In this document: positions 15,600-23,746 of the stretch, piece by piece
Position numbering within the stretch: the stretch's first letter is position 1
How the letters are laid out: each line of letters opens with the position of its first letter
Origin: a virus
Length of the DNA stretch: 25,728 nucleotides
IMG/VR virus record: IMGVR_UViG_3300036768_000186
Location: 1-25,728 of that record
Reading direction: 5' to 3' (one strand)
The notes under the pieces: generated by a model
What the model was told of the DNA's origin: nothing
What the model saw: only the letters and a program-made list of their open reading frames with translations
Databases searched by the model: none
Translations under genes and position numbers: made by a program

Positions 15600-18500
15600 G
15601 ACTGTTGAGTCGCTAGACACAGAAATTGACGTTGCAGTTGCTTCTGGCATTGATGGTGATCCGGAGGAATACTCGCGGGCGCATAAGCTGTCGAAGGCCA
15701 GCGGTATGCCTGTCGGTGTTATCTACCCGCGGCTCGACGAGTACGATCAAGAGACAAAGACAATCTTTGCACGGGATATTGTAAAGAACAATCCGTATCT
15801 CCGCGAGATTATCCTGCGCGATCCGTTGTCAGCGAAGGCGCTGAATAAGGACTACGCGAATATTGATAAAGCCACGGAGTCGGTGACGCAGATGTTTGAG
15901 CCGTCGCTGTCTGATGGGATTATCGAAACGTACCGAAAGCTTGAAAACGGCAAAGAGCTTCCTGAATGGGCAAAGAATAGTCCGTATGTTCTGCCTGCGG
16001 AGACTGAGGACGCAACTTGGAGCGGAAGCCCCGGCGCGGCTGCATTGGATTTTGGAAAGGGATTTGTTAGAGGCGCCAAGGATATCTTCGGCCAGGGTGT
16101 AAAGGGCTATGCCGCGCTGCTGAACGCTGTGAAGCCGCTCGGCGAGGTTCCGGACCCCTACGGGATCAATCCTTATATGGACCCTGAAACCGGATCGGTA
16201 ACGCGAAGCTCGCTGGAGGCGTTTAAGCCAACCCCGCTGAAGGACTCACTGCTTTATAAATTCGGGCAGGCGATCGAGGACCTTGGCAAGGATACGTTGA
16301 GGGAAGGCCGGCCGTATCCAGGGCAGGGGTTTGTCAGCGACCTCGGAAGCGGCGCCGGTAGCATGGCGGCTGGTATTGGCGTAGCATCGCTGCCGCTTGT
16401 TGGCCCGGCCGCGGCTGGTGCGTTGTTCGTTGGCGCTGGCGCTGGCGAAGCAGCGGATCGCGCGCTTGCGTTTGGCGCTTCGCCTGAGCAGGTTCAACTT
16501 GCCGCGCAGCTTGGCACGATCGCTGGCGCGACCAACTTCGTTGATGTGCTGATCGCGAATAAGGCGCTTGGTTCGGTGAAAGCCGTCAATGAGTTTTTGA
16601 AGCGGGTGGGGCTTGTGCCTGTTGGTGTTGCTCTTGCCGAAGGCGGGCAGGAAGGGTTGGAGCAGTTTGTGCAGAACATGATTGCGAAGGGGGTTTACAA
16701 CCCGGACCAATCATTGATGGAGGATGTGGCTTACAACGCGTTGATTGGCGGGGTTCTCGGCGGGGCTGTCCACGGCTTGCAGGCATTGGCGGATCGACAG
16801 GTTCAACGATCGACGCAGGAGATTGTTAGGCAGATACAGGAAGCGAATTTGTATCTGCAAGAAGGCAAGAGCATTCCTGTTGGGCTCAACCCACTGTTTG
16901 ACCGGGCCATCGCACAACAGGCAAAGATCGACGTGCAACGGCTTGACCGGGCCTTGGCCGATGCAATGCAAAGCGAGTCGCGGGAAAAGAACCCGGACTT
17001 GTTGGAGGAGATTTATCGCATCCAAACCAACGCGCGGATTGGGATTAACGTAGATGCGGTTGCTGCTTTGTACGGTAATGAAACGCCGTACGAAGGCGAT
17101 GGCAAGCTTGGTTTGGTCTCAGACATCACAGAGCAATTTCAGCTTGCGGTTGAGACCGGTTCTGATATCGAAATCCCGCTGGCGACTTGGTTAGCGAAGG
17201 TTGATCCAGAAGTTGCAAAGGCTCTTCGAGAGGATATTCGCGTTAGGCCGGGGTCGTTGACGCTGAAGGAAGCGGCGGCGATTGATGAGCGGTATTCCGC
17301 GGAGGGGTTTGAAAGCTCCAGCGTGCGACGGAAGAGGCCGAGCAGCGAGCAAAAGCCGCAGGTGTCTGTTGAAGAGCTTCAGCAGCCGAAGCAAGGCACG
17401 GATGAGTCAGCTGTGCGTGTTCGGCCGGCGGATCCGGTGGAAACTGTTCGAAAGGCTTCAGGGCTTGAGCCGTTGTTTGCTATCGGCGATCGCAGGTTGA
17501 CGATGCGGCCGATTGACGTGTTCAATTATAAGACCCCGCTTGGGAATCCGGAAAGCGTAAATACGTTCGATCTGTACGACTCCTCCGGCCGCAACGTCGG
17601 GATAATGGATATTACAGTTAAAGAAGGCGGTAAGGTCCTTTGGGTCGAGAATATTGCTCGGGACTGGAAGCTTGGGCCGGTTGCAAATCAATTCGGCCCA
17701 TCGGTAATGAGGGATTTGATCCTGCAATTGAAGGGGAGGTTCCCGCAAGCTGAGCGCGTTGGCGGGTTTCGTGTTTCAGGCGCACGGGATAAAGCCGGGA
17801 AGCAGGGCGAGGCTTGGATCAAGCTTGATGAGAACGCTATCGAGGAAGCTTTTAAAGAAGGTGATTCTTCATGGGAGCTCGCCTCAGAGGAAAACGGTTT
17901 GTGGTATCAAGTCGGTTCGACGGAGGTTTTAGTCAAACCGAGCGAGGCTGTGACAGAGCGTGAAGCAGAGCTTACCAAAGCTGTTGAAGAGGCTTTGCTG
18001 AGGGTTGCTGGGGATAAGGTAACGGCTGTTGGAGGGCAGCGGCTGCGCAGCGGTTCTAGGGAACCGCTTGGTGCGTATATACAGTTTGCCGATGCTTGGC
18101 CTTTGATTCTGTGGGCTTTTGAGGATCCGAACGCGCTAGGTACGGTTAGACACGAAGCGATCCATCATCTGCGACAGTATAATTTCTTCAAGCCAGAGGA
18201 ATGGAATATTCTTCGGCAGGCGGCGTTGAGCGAGCGTTGGATTGAGAAATACAACATTAACCAACGTTACCAGAACCTGAGCGTAGAGGAAAAGATCGAA
18301 GAAGCCATCGCCGACGCGTTCAAAGATTGGTGGCTTAATTCTGCGAAGATCCCGCAGGAAACACAGCCGATGTTCGAGCGGATCAAGGAATTTTTGCAGG
18401 AGATAATCGAGAAGGCGAAGGGGATACTTGGAAAGAAAGACCTGACTTGGGAGGACATTTTCGTAAAGGTTGAGTCCGGTGAGATTGCTTCCAGAGGTCC

Positions 18501-21500
18501 CGGCAAGAGCAGAGTTAAAGGAGCTTTTTCAGAAAAAATGGCCGAGCGGCCGTTTGTTAATGCAGCGGCGTTCGGGAATCTTGAAGAGAATTACCGACGG
18601 TATCTCGAAGCGATCCAGCAACGCCAGAAAGAAGATTTCGAAAGACTGCTTGGGCAGAAGCAAAATGAAGAAACCCGCCGACAGAGTGCTGAATGGCAGA
18701 ATGAAGAAGCCGCGCTTTGGCCGCAGGTGGCGCAAGAGCTGAAAGAGCGGCCGGACTTCCGTGCGGAGGCGTTCTTCCGTGACGGACTGTTTATGGGTAC
18801 GAAGCTTGAGGGGGTCGCCCCGAAGCTTGCCAAGGAGTATCTGCGTGAGGATGAAATCTCAGCGCTGCCGTCGGACTTCGTCGCGAAGAAAGGGCTGCAT
18901 CCGGACGATGCCGCAGCTTTGCTTGGGTTCCGTTCTGGCAGCGAGATGATATCGGCCCTGGCCGCGTTGACAGAGAAGCGTCGAAACACGCCGGGCAGGC
19001 CGGATAATTTCTTCCGGAAGATGGTTAAGGATGAGGTTCAGCGACGGCTTGAATTGAAGTTTGGGAAGCTCGAAGAGAACATCCTTGAGGCGGCGAAAGA
19101 GCAGGCTCTGTCGGAGAGCCAGATCAACCTGCTTGCGGAAGAAATGTTGTTCTTTGCATGGGCTGCTGGGGAGGAGTTTGAAATAGATGGTAAGGCGATT
19201 AAGGCAAAAGCTAAAGAAGCTTTTGAAAAAACGTTGGTTGATCGTGTGTCTAGCGATAAGCTGCTAGCGGCTGCCGAGCGAGAGTATCGGAATGTCGAGA
19301 CCGCGTTGTTGAAGAATGATCCGGCGGCCGCGTTTGTTGCTTCACAGCGAAGGTACCTTGCTGCGCTCGCCGCGAAGGAGGCGGTTGCGTTTGAGCAGGC
19401 GCAGGCGAAGTATAAGAAGTTTGTAAAACGGTTCCGGAAGTCGGAGGTTAAAGGGATTCATCCGGATTATTTGGTTTATATCCAACAGCTGCTCTTGCAA
19501 AAGGGTGAGCGGGTGTCTGTGACACCGCAGCAGATTTCTGACACGCTTGCTGCGAAGGGTAATGGGACGTTGCCTGAGTTTGCAAATTACGTTTACCAAA
19601 CTTCCGGATATGAAATTTCTGTAATGCCTGAGATTGAGGACGGTACGTTTGACTTTATCAAAGATAAGATGGCCGTCACTCAGTGGTACGATTACTTTGA
19701 CACGCTTGTGTCTCTGGCTCATGCTGGGCGGGAGGAGAATCTTGTTAAGGAAGGGGATGAAAGGGTAGAGCTGGATAAAGTTGTGCAGGAGATTGTCGGT
19801 AATATCGAGACTCTGCCCGAGCGCAGCCGCGAAAAACAAGGGCGGTGGTTGTATAGATTTGAAGCGATGCTTCTTCGGCCGGAGAACTTGCTTAAGGACC
19901 TTGACCTTCGACAAGCGTTCGGGCCGCTTTTCCGGCATGTGATTGTGCCGCTGATGCAGTCGAAGTCGCAGGAGTTTGATCTGATCAAAGAGTTGAATGA
20001 GAAGATAGAAAAGATCAAAGGCGACTTCGGTAAGCAATGGAAGAAGACACTGCGGGATGTGATACCGCAGGATATCATCTACGATCCTTTGTACAAACGA
20101 CCGATGAAGTTGACCCGCGAGATGTTGCTGAACATCATGCTGAATTGGGGCAACCGGTCGAATATCGAGAAATTCACACGTGGGTACGCGAGCCTCCTTC
20201 TTGGCAGGCTTGCCACAAAAGAAGAAGCGGCGGACTTCGAGGCGAAGGTCAAGGCGTTGATAGACAAACATGCCACAGAGCAAGACTGGAAATGGGTCGA
20301 GGCTATGTGGGACATCTTCAAAGGCTGGCGGCCGGAGATTGTAAGGAACCATGTTAACCTCACTGGCGTTGCGCCGAGGCTTGTTGAGCCGACGCCGGTG
20401 AGAACGCCGTTCGGCGTGCTTGAAGGTGGGTACTGGCCGGTGATGTATGACCAGCTATCGCCGAGCATGATGGTGCTTAAGGCCGAGAAGAAAACGTCTA
20501 CAGACAGTTTGTTTGGTCCGACGTATATGAGCCCGAGCACGTCGAAGGGGTACTTGAAAAAGCGGACGAGTTACGTTGACTTCGTCAATATCAGCACGTC
20601 AATTGAGCAAGCCGCGGCAGTGATGCAGCAGACAATTCATGACATCGCTTTCCGCGATAGCTTGATGCAGGCTAGGAAAATCCTGCTTGATCCGCGCGTT
20701 TACAGCGCTATCGTGAAACATTACGGGATTGAATATGCAGAGCAGTTATTGCCGTGGCTTCAACGGATCGCGAATAAGTACCCGATCGATTATTCGGTCT
20801 CGACATTCAGCAAAGCCCTCGAATGGATGCGGGTTGCCATCGTTTCAAACGCATTGCCTCTTAACCTTGTGGTTCTCGCCACACCAGATGTTGGCAAGGT
20901 ATCGCCGGTCGTGTGGGGGCAGTATATGGCAAACAAAGCTGAGTGGGACAAGATCGCGGAGACACATTCGAAGGAGATCAAGCATTTGGTCTTCAACCTC
21001 GACCGCGACTTTAGCGATGCTTTGGAGTACATGACAAAGAATAAATTCTCGCATTTCCAGCGAGAAGCGGTTAAATTCGGCTACATGCCTGTTACGAAGC
21101 TGAGCCAATTCTTCCGCACAGCTACGTTTGTTTCGGAATTTCAGAAGGCGAAAGCCGAAGGGTATTCCGATCACGAAGCGGCGCAGATCGCCGACGGTTA
21201 CGTTCGCGAGAGGCACTCAGGAGCGCACACAGTTGACCTTGCACCGATGCTTGCGAGCAAGAATGCAGCGCTGCGAAGCTTGACGATGTTTTACATGTAC
21301 TTCAATACCATGGCGAATTGGGCTAGGACGATCCCCGGCCACGTTCGGCGCGGGGAGTACGGTGAAGCGTTTCAGGTCGCGTTGGCGTCGATAATCCTCG
21401 GCGCTGCGCAGAATGCTGTTTTGTTCAGCCCGCCCGGCGAGGAAGAGGATTGGTGGAAATGGCTTGGCCGCGCTGTGGCGGGACAGACCATGAGCTTTGT

Positions 21501-21813
21501 TCCGCTGGTCCGGGATGTTGCTAATTTCATGTTTGAGGGTTTCGAGACACGGTCGCCGCTGGACACGTTTATGAGAACCAGCCAACAAGCGTACAAGGAA
21601 ATTGCGCGGTTGATCGAGGGCGACGAAACAAAGAAGCCGATTAAGGTCGCGGCGAATGTTGTTGGCCTTGGCCTTCGCGTTCCCGGCGCAGAGATCGGAC
21701 GGCAAGGGCAGAGTATTGCGGATCTTTGGACCGGCGAGAAGGCGCCGGAAGGGTTCTGGCAATGGGTTAATCAGATATTCCACGGTACACCAAACCCAAG
21801 AGAAAGGAAGTAG
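15571..21813 (+). CDS. Giant T7 gp16-position ejection / polyvalent protein with zincin motif
   Basis: This 2080-residue protein sits where T7 has gp16 (1318 residues) and is probably ejected with the DNA. Residues about 264-294 and 384-405 are Gly/Ala-rich hydrophobic segments suited to membrane insertion (IGVASLPLVGPAAAGALFVG, ALIGGVLGGAVHGLQAL). Residues 631-760 form an alpha/beta region, perhaps GNAT-like. Residues about 840-935 hold a zinc peptidase motif, HEAIHH (His861, Glu862, His865), with a downstream EEAIADAF (Glu911) as likely third ligand. Residues 1005-1050 are charged coiled helix. The C-terminus from about 1737 resembles the LPD38-type domain of phage polyvalent proteins (ALEWMRVAIVSNALPLNLVV, LTMFYMYFNTMANWARTIPG). 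I see no transglycosylase motif. The GTG start has AAGGA upstream and overlaps the previous gene by 29 bases. Confidence 0.82.
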   Translation: MTDYLKLLNETVESLDTEIDVAVASGIDGDPEEYSRAHKLSKASGMPVGVIYPRLDEYDQETKTIFARDIVKNNPYLREIILRDPLSAKALNKDYANIDKATESVTQMFEPSLSDGIIETYRKLENGKELPEWAKNSPYVLPAETEDATWSGSPGAAALDFGKGFVRGAKDIFGQGVKGYAALLNAVKPLGEVPDPYGINPYMDPETGSVTRSSLEAFKPTPLKDSLLYKFGQAIEDLGKDTLREGRPYPGQGFVSDLGSGAGSMAAGIGVASLPLVGPAAAGALFVGAGAGEAADRALAFGASPEQVQLAAQLGTIAGATNFVDVLIANKALGSVKAVNEFLKRVGLVPVGVALAEGGQEGLEQFVQNMIAKGVYNPDQSLMEDVAYNALIGGVLGGAVHGLQALADRQVQRSTQEIVRQIQEANLYLQEGKSIPVGLNPLFDRAIAQQAKIDVQRLDRALADAMQSESREKNPDLLEEIYRIQTNARIGINVDAVAALYGNETPYEGDGKLGLVSDITEQFQLAVETGSDIEIPLATWLAKVDPEVAKALREDIRVRPGSLTLKEAAAIDERYSAEGFESSSVRRKRPSSEQKPQVSVEELQQPKQGTDESAVRVRPADPVETVRKASGLEPLFAIGDRRLTMRPIDVFNYKTPLGNPESVNTFDLYDSSGRNVGIMDITVKEGGKVLWVENIARDWKLGPVANQFGPSVMRDLILQLKGRFPQAERVGGFRVSGARDKAGKQGEAWIKLDENAIEEAFKEGDSSWELASEENGLWYQVGSTEVLVKPSEAVTEREAELTKAVEEALLRVAGDKVTAVGGQRLRSGSREPLGAYIQFADAWPLILWAFEDPNALGTVRHEAIHHLRQYNFFKPEEWNILRQAALSERWIEKYNINQRYQNLSVEEKIEEAIADAFKDWWLNSAKIPQETQPMFERIKEFLQEIIEKAKGILGKKDLTWEDIFVKVESGEIASRGPGKSRVKGAFSEKMAERPFVNAAAFGNLEENYRRYLEAIQQRQKEDFERLLGQKQNEETRRQSAEWQNEEAALWPQVAQELKERPDFRAEAFFRDGLFMGTKLEGVAPKLAKEYLREDEISALPSDFVAKKGLHPDDAAALLGFRSGSEMISALAALTEKRRNTPGRPDNFFRKMVKDEVQRRLELKFGKLEENILEAAKEQALSESQINLLAEEMLFFAWAAGEEFEIDGKAIKAKAKEAFEKTLVDRVSSDKLLAAAEREYRNVETALLKNDPAAAFVASQRRYLAALAAKEAVAFEQAQAKYKKFVKRFRKSEVKGIHPDYLVYIQQLLLQKGERVSVTPQQISDTLAAKGNGTLPEFANYVYQTSGYEISVMPEIEDGTFDFIKDKMAVTQWYDYFDTLVSLAHAGREENLVKEGDERVELDKVVQEIVGNIETLPERSREKQGRWLYRFEAMLLRPENLLKDLDLRQAFGPLFRHVIVPLMQSKSQEFDLIKELNEKIEKIKGDFGKQWKKTLRDVIPQDIIYDPLYKRPMKLTREMLLNIMLNWGNRSNIEKFTRGYASLLLGRLATKEEAADFEAKVKALIDKHATEQDWKWVEAMWDIFKGWRPEIVRNHVNLTGVAPRLVEPTPVRTPFGVLEGGYWPVMYDQLSPSMMVLKAEKKTSTDSLFGPTYMSPSTSKGYLKKRTSYVDFVNISTSIEQAAAVMQQTIHDIAFRDSLMQARKILLDPRVYSAIVKHYGIEYAEQLLPWLQRIANKYPIDYSVSTFSKALEWMRVAIVSNALPLNLVVLATPDVGKVSPVVWGQYMANKAEWDKIAETHSKEIKHLVFNLDRDFSDALEYMTKNKFSHFQREAVKFGYMPVTKLSQFFRTATFVSEFQKAKAEGYSDHEAAQIADGYVRERHSGAHTVDLAPMLASKNAALRSLTMFYMYFNTMANWARTIPGHVRRGEYGEAFQVALASIILGAAQNAVLFSPPGEEEDWWKWLGRAVAGQTMSFVPLVRDVANFMFEGFETRSPLDTFMRTSQQAYKEIARLIEGDETKKPIKVAANVVGLGLRVPGAEIGRQGQSIADLWTGEKAPEGFWQWVNQIFHGTPNPRERK

Positions 21814-21814
21814 T

Positions 21815-22132
21815 ATGAGAGTTTTGTTGATCCTGCTGGCGCTGGCTACGCCTGCGAATGCGGCCAGCCTAAACGCGATTGTGGCCCGGCTTAAAGCCGA
21901 ATGCGGCGCGAGGGTGATTTCCGGTTACAGGGACACGTACACGCCGTTCGGTGTTAAATCCTGCCACGCCACAGGGCAGGCCGTGGACGTTGTCGGGAAT
22001 TACAGCTGCATGTACCGTGTGCTTCGCAGTTGGCCCGGTGGGTATACAACCGATGCGGATCGATGCAAGCATATTCACGTTTCTAGCTGCAAAATGGAAT
22101 GGGGCCTGAGGTTCAGGCATCGGACATGTTGA
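21815..22132 (+). CDS. Exported, cysteine-rich M15-like peptidase
   Basis: This 105-residue protein has a signal peptide (MRVLLILLALATPANA, cleaved after Ala16) and a mature part of about 89 residues. The core reads VISGYRDTYTPFG, SCHATGQAVDVVG and KHIHVSSC, matching the S-x-H-x-x-G-x-A-x-D and H-x-H pattern of Peptidase_M15_3-type metallopeptidases. The predicted zinc ligands are His51, Asp58 and His86 or His88. Six cysteines (30, 50, 65, 84, 92, 105) suggest up to three disulfides, so it probably works in the periplasm. I chose the ATG at 21815, one base after the previous stop, because AAGGAAG and the signal peptide both fit it. It opens the lysis cassette. It may help cut cross-links after Sec export, or modify the wall earlier. 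Confidence 0.75.
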   Translation: MRVLLILLALATPANAASLNAIVARLKAECGARVISGYRDTYTPFGVKSCHATGQAVDVVGNYSCMYRVLRSWPGGYTTDADRCKHIHVSSCKMEWGLRFRHRTC

Positions 22133-22139
22133 GGGTGAC

Positions 22140-22424
22140 ATGTTGACGATTTTTCTGGTTTCGGCTTGGCTTAAGACTTGGATACCTTCCGTTTGCTGTG
22201 TGACCAACGATTGCTGTTGGGAAGTGCAAGAGCGGGAGTTGCGGCCTTTGGCCAACGATGAATGGATGATCCGCTCGACAGGGCAGGTTATCAAGCGCAC
22301 TGGCTGGTCGCCTGACGGTAAGTTTTACCGTTGCGCTTGCGATTACGATGTTTCCACCAGGCAATGGGTTAGGCACGATCGCGCGAATACCCGTTGCCTT
22401 TTCGTTCCATTGAGAGGAGTGTAA
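22140..22424 (+). CDS. Small exported-type cysteine-rich protein
   Basis: This 94-residue protein has a short hydrophobic start (MLTIFLVSAWLKTWIP) and seven cysteines at 19, 20, 25, 26, 65, 67 and 86. The pattern CCVTNDCC, then GKFYRCACDYD and RCLFVP, resembles small secreted proteins of unknown job found in rhizobia-type bacteria and their phages. A disulfide-linked periplasmic protein is likely. GAGGGTGAC before the ATG is a good ribosome binding site, and the gene starts eight bases after the exported M15-like gene, with which it probably functions. No catalytic motif is visible. It could bind, protect or regulate the peptidase, but that is inference. Confidence 0.68.
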   Translation: MLTIFLVSAWLKTWIPSVCCVTNDCCWEVQERELRPLANDEWMIRSTGQVIKRTGWSPDGKFYRCACDYDVSTRQWVRHDRANTRCLFVPLRGV

Positions 22425-22425
22425 A

Positions 22426-22821
22426 ATGCCCGATACCCAAGCACGTAGCGTGAGGAATTTGGAACGGGTTCATAAGGACCTTGTGAAGGTCTATCAAGCG
22501 GCCTACGATAAAGCCGAAGTGAAGCCGGTCGTTACCGAGGGCGCGAGGACGTTGGAAAGGCAAAAGCAGCTAGTCGCTGCGGGCGCCAGCCGAACGCTTA
22601 ATTCCCGGCACATTCCTGGCAAGGATGGAACAGCGAAGGCGATTGATGTCGCTTTCTTCATCAACGGTAAGGTTCGTTGGGACTGGCCTTTGTATAAGAC
22701 CTTCGCGGATGTGATGAAAGCAGAAGCAAAGCGCCTTGGCATTCCAATTGAATGGGGCGGAGACTGGCGCAGCTTCAAAGACGGACCGCATTTTCAGCTT
22801 CCGTACGGGGTGTATCCATGA
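22426..22821 (+). CDS. Endolysin, M15C L-alanyl-D-glutamate-type peptidase
   Basis: This 131-residue protein is a compact endolysin that should cut the peptide stem of peptidoglycan. It shows the complete M15C core: TEGARTLERQKQLVAAGASR, NSRHIPG followed by AIDVAFF, then WGGDWRSFKDGPHFQLP. The zinc ligands are His62, Asp74 and His122, with Asp119 as the probable catalytic base. Length matches T5-type and related single-domain endolysins. There is no signal peptide, so release should depend on a holin, for which the 54-residue protein at 23361 is the candidate. GAGAGGAG precedes the ATG. Its stop overlaps the start of the hydrolase gene (ATGA). Confidence 0.9.
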   Translation: MPDTQARSVRNLERVHKDLVKVYQAAYDKAEVKPVVTEGARTLERQKQLVAAGASRTLNSRHIPGKDGTAKAIDVAFFINGKVRWDWPLYKTFADVMKAEAKRLGIPIEWGGDWRSFKDGPHFQLPYGVYP

Positions 22822-23342
22822 GCGTTAATGTTCAATTCGTTTATGGGGCTGGAAATGATCAGATCTTCGGCGCGGCGTTGCGGGCTCTGCGCGAGACTGT
22901 CCTACGGTCTTTCCCTGATCGCGAGCAGGTTTATTGCCCTCGAATACTGGACTACACGGAAATGCAGACGCTTAGCCGCTTGGTGGGGCAATGGAAAGAC
23001 CCGACGATTTTAGTCGGGCACAGCTGCGGCTGCATGAGTATCACTCGCGCGGCGGTGGAGAATTCGATGAAGAGAATTCCGCTGCTGCTGGCTATTGCCC
23101 CTAGCATTTACTGTCCGGTTGTGCCGTTGACAGTGAACGTTGCGAAGGCTGTGCAAGCAACGAGTTGGTTCGGTGATTTCTTCAATCCGTTTGGAAGGAT
23201 GTTGCTGTCGCGTGTTGAAAGCAATAGCCGGACTGCGGTTGAGAGCATTAACACCGGGCTGAGTCATCTTTCTGCCCCGGCAGCGCCGGAGGTTGAAAGC
23301 GTGTTGTTGTCGTCAATCCGCGCCGCGCGGCTCGCGGCATAA
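22818..23342 (+). CDS. Small alpha/beta-hydrolase-like serine hydrolase
   Basis: This 174-residue protein starts with a strand (VNVQFVYGAGND) and has a nucleophile elbow, ILVGHSCGCMS, with Ser69 in GHSCG, followed by a helix and the strand IPLLLAIAPS. This is the order of a minimal alpha/beta-hydrolase. His150 in LSHLSAP is a possible catalytic histidine; the acid residue is not clear. No signal peptide is seen. It overlaps the endolysin stop by four bases, so it is produced with the lysis proteins. Mycobacteriophage LysB shows that esterases can act in lysis, but this is not recognisably LysB. It might act on membrane lipids, lipopolysaccharide or O-acetyl groups; the substrate is unknown. 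Confidence 0.65.
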   Translation: MSVNVQFVYGAGNDQIFGAALRALRETVLRSFPDREQVYCPRILDYTEMQTLSRLVGQWKDPTILVGHSCGCMSITRAAVENSMKRIPLLLAIAPSIYCPVVPLTVNVAKAVQATSWFGDFFNPFGRMLLSRVESNSRTAVESINTGLSHLSAPAAPEVESVLLSSIRAARLAA

Positions 23343-23360
23343 CTTGAAAAGGTGAAGATC

Positions 23361-23525
23361 ATGGACACTGTTATTTCTGTCGCGCGACATGGTGGGCAGT
23401 TTATCGCTGGCTATCTTCTGTCGAAGGGCATCATTGATGCGTCGATGACTGAGACTGTTACCGGTATCGTTGTGTCTCTCGCAACGCTTGGCTGGTTCTT
23501 CTACAGCAAACGTCAAGCGAAATGA
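23361..23525 (+). CDS. Holin-like small membrane protein (Pam3 gp28 type)
   Basis: This 54-residue protein has two hydrophobic stretches (FIAGYLLSKGII and VTGIVVSLATLGWFFY) separated by ASMTET, and a basic tail (YSKRQAK). The pattern G-x-x-x-x-x-G-Y-L-L-x-K-G-I-I-D followed by TETVTGIVVSL is that of the Pam3-gp28-like putative holin group. It would make the lesion that lets the endolysin reach the wall. The ATG follows AAAGGTGAAG with good spacing, and the stop overlaps the next start as ATGA. Placement after endolysin and hydrolase fits. Membrane role is inferred from sequence only. Confidence 0.75.
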   Translation: MDTVISVARHGGQFIAGYLLSKGIIDASMTETVTGIVVSLATLGWFFYSKRQAK

Positions 23526-23728
23526 GCTGGACTGCGATTATCTCGGCTATCTCCAGCCTGATCGGTTTGATCCGTGAGTTTTTCTCTTGGAAGCGTTCCG
23601 CGGACGCCCGGCAGGCTGGTGCCGACGCTGCCAACATAGCAGGCCGTGCGCTTGAGGATGAAGCCCTCAAGCGCACGCAGGCCGCGATGGACGAGGCGGA
23701 CAGGAAGCCGATTGAATACAGAGATTAG
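23522..23728 (+). CDS. Small membrane-anchored helical protein, possible inner spanin
   Basis: This 68-residue protein starts with an amphipathic or hydrophobic segment (WTAIISAISSLIGLIREFF) followed by a charged, Ala-rich helix (RQAGADAANIAGRALEDEAL) to the end. A membrane anchor plus helix is the layout of an inner spanin, though it is short and the hydrophobic part is borderline. It is translationally coupled to the holin-like gene. A perfect 13-bp inverted repeat (23645-23677) lies within the part coding for the helix. An alternative is a second holin-class or antiholin protein. No partner lipoprotein with a clear lipobox is seen nearby. Confidence 0.6.
   Translation: MSWTAIISAISSLIGLIREFFSWKRSADARQAGADAANIAGRALEDEALKRTQAAMDEADRKPIEYRD
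23645..23677. other. Perfect 13-bp hairpin inside a lysis gene
   Basis: Arms CGTGCGCTTGAGG (23645-23657) and CCTCAAGCGCACG (23665-23677) pair without mismatch around a seven-base loop (atgaagc). Outside the stem, GGCC at 23642-23645 can also meet GGCC at 23680-23683 across a small internal loop. It lies in coding sequence, and no T-run follows on the plus strand. Possible roles are an RNA structure that slows translation, an RNase site, or a protein-binding site on DNA. Confidence 0.65.
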
Positions 23729-23746
23729 AAAAGAGGACGATGATAA

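Noticed and set aside
18049-18068. 8-bp perfect stem with a four-base loop within the giant gene
   Set aside because: About two such stems are expected by chance in 25 kb; no regulatory context.
19342-20352. Minus-strand open frame of 336 codons inside the giant ejection protein gene
   Set aside because: Its Leu/Arg/Pro-rich translation looks like antisense of a coding region, without a ribosome binding site or domain.
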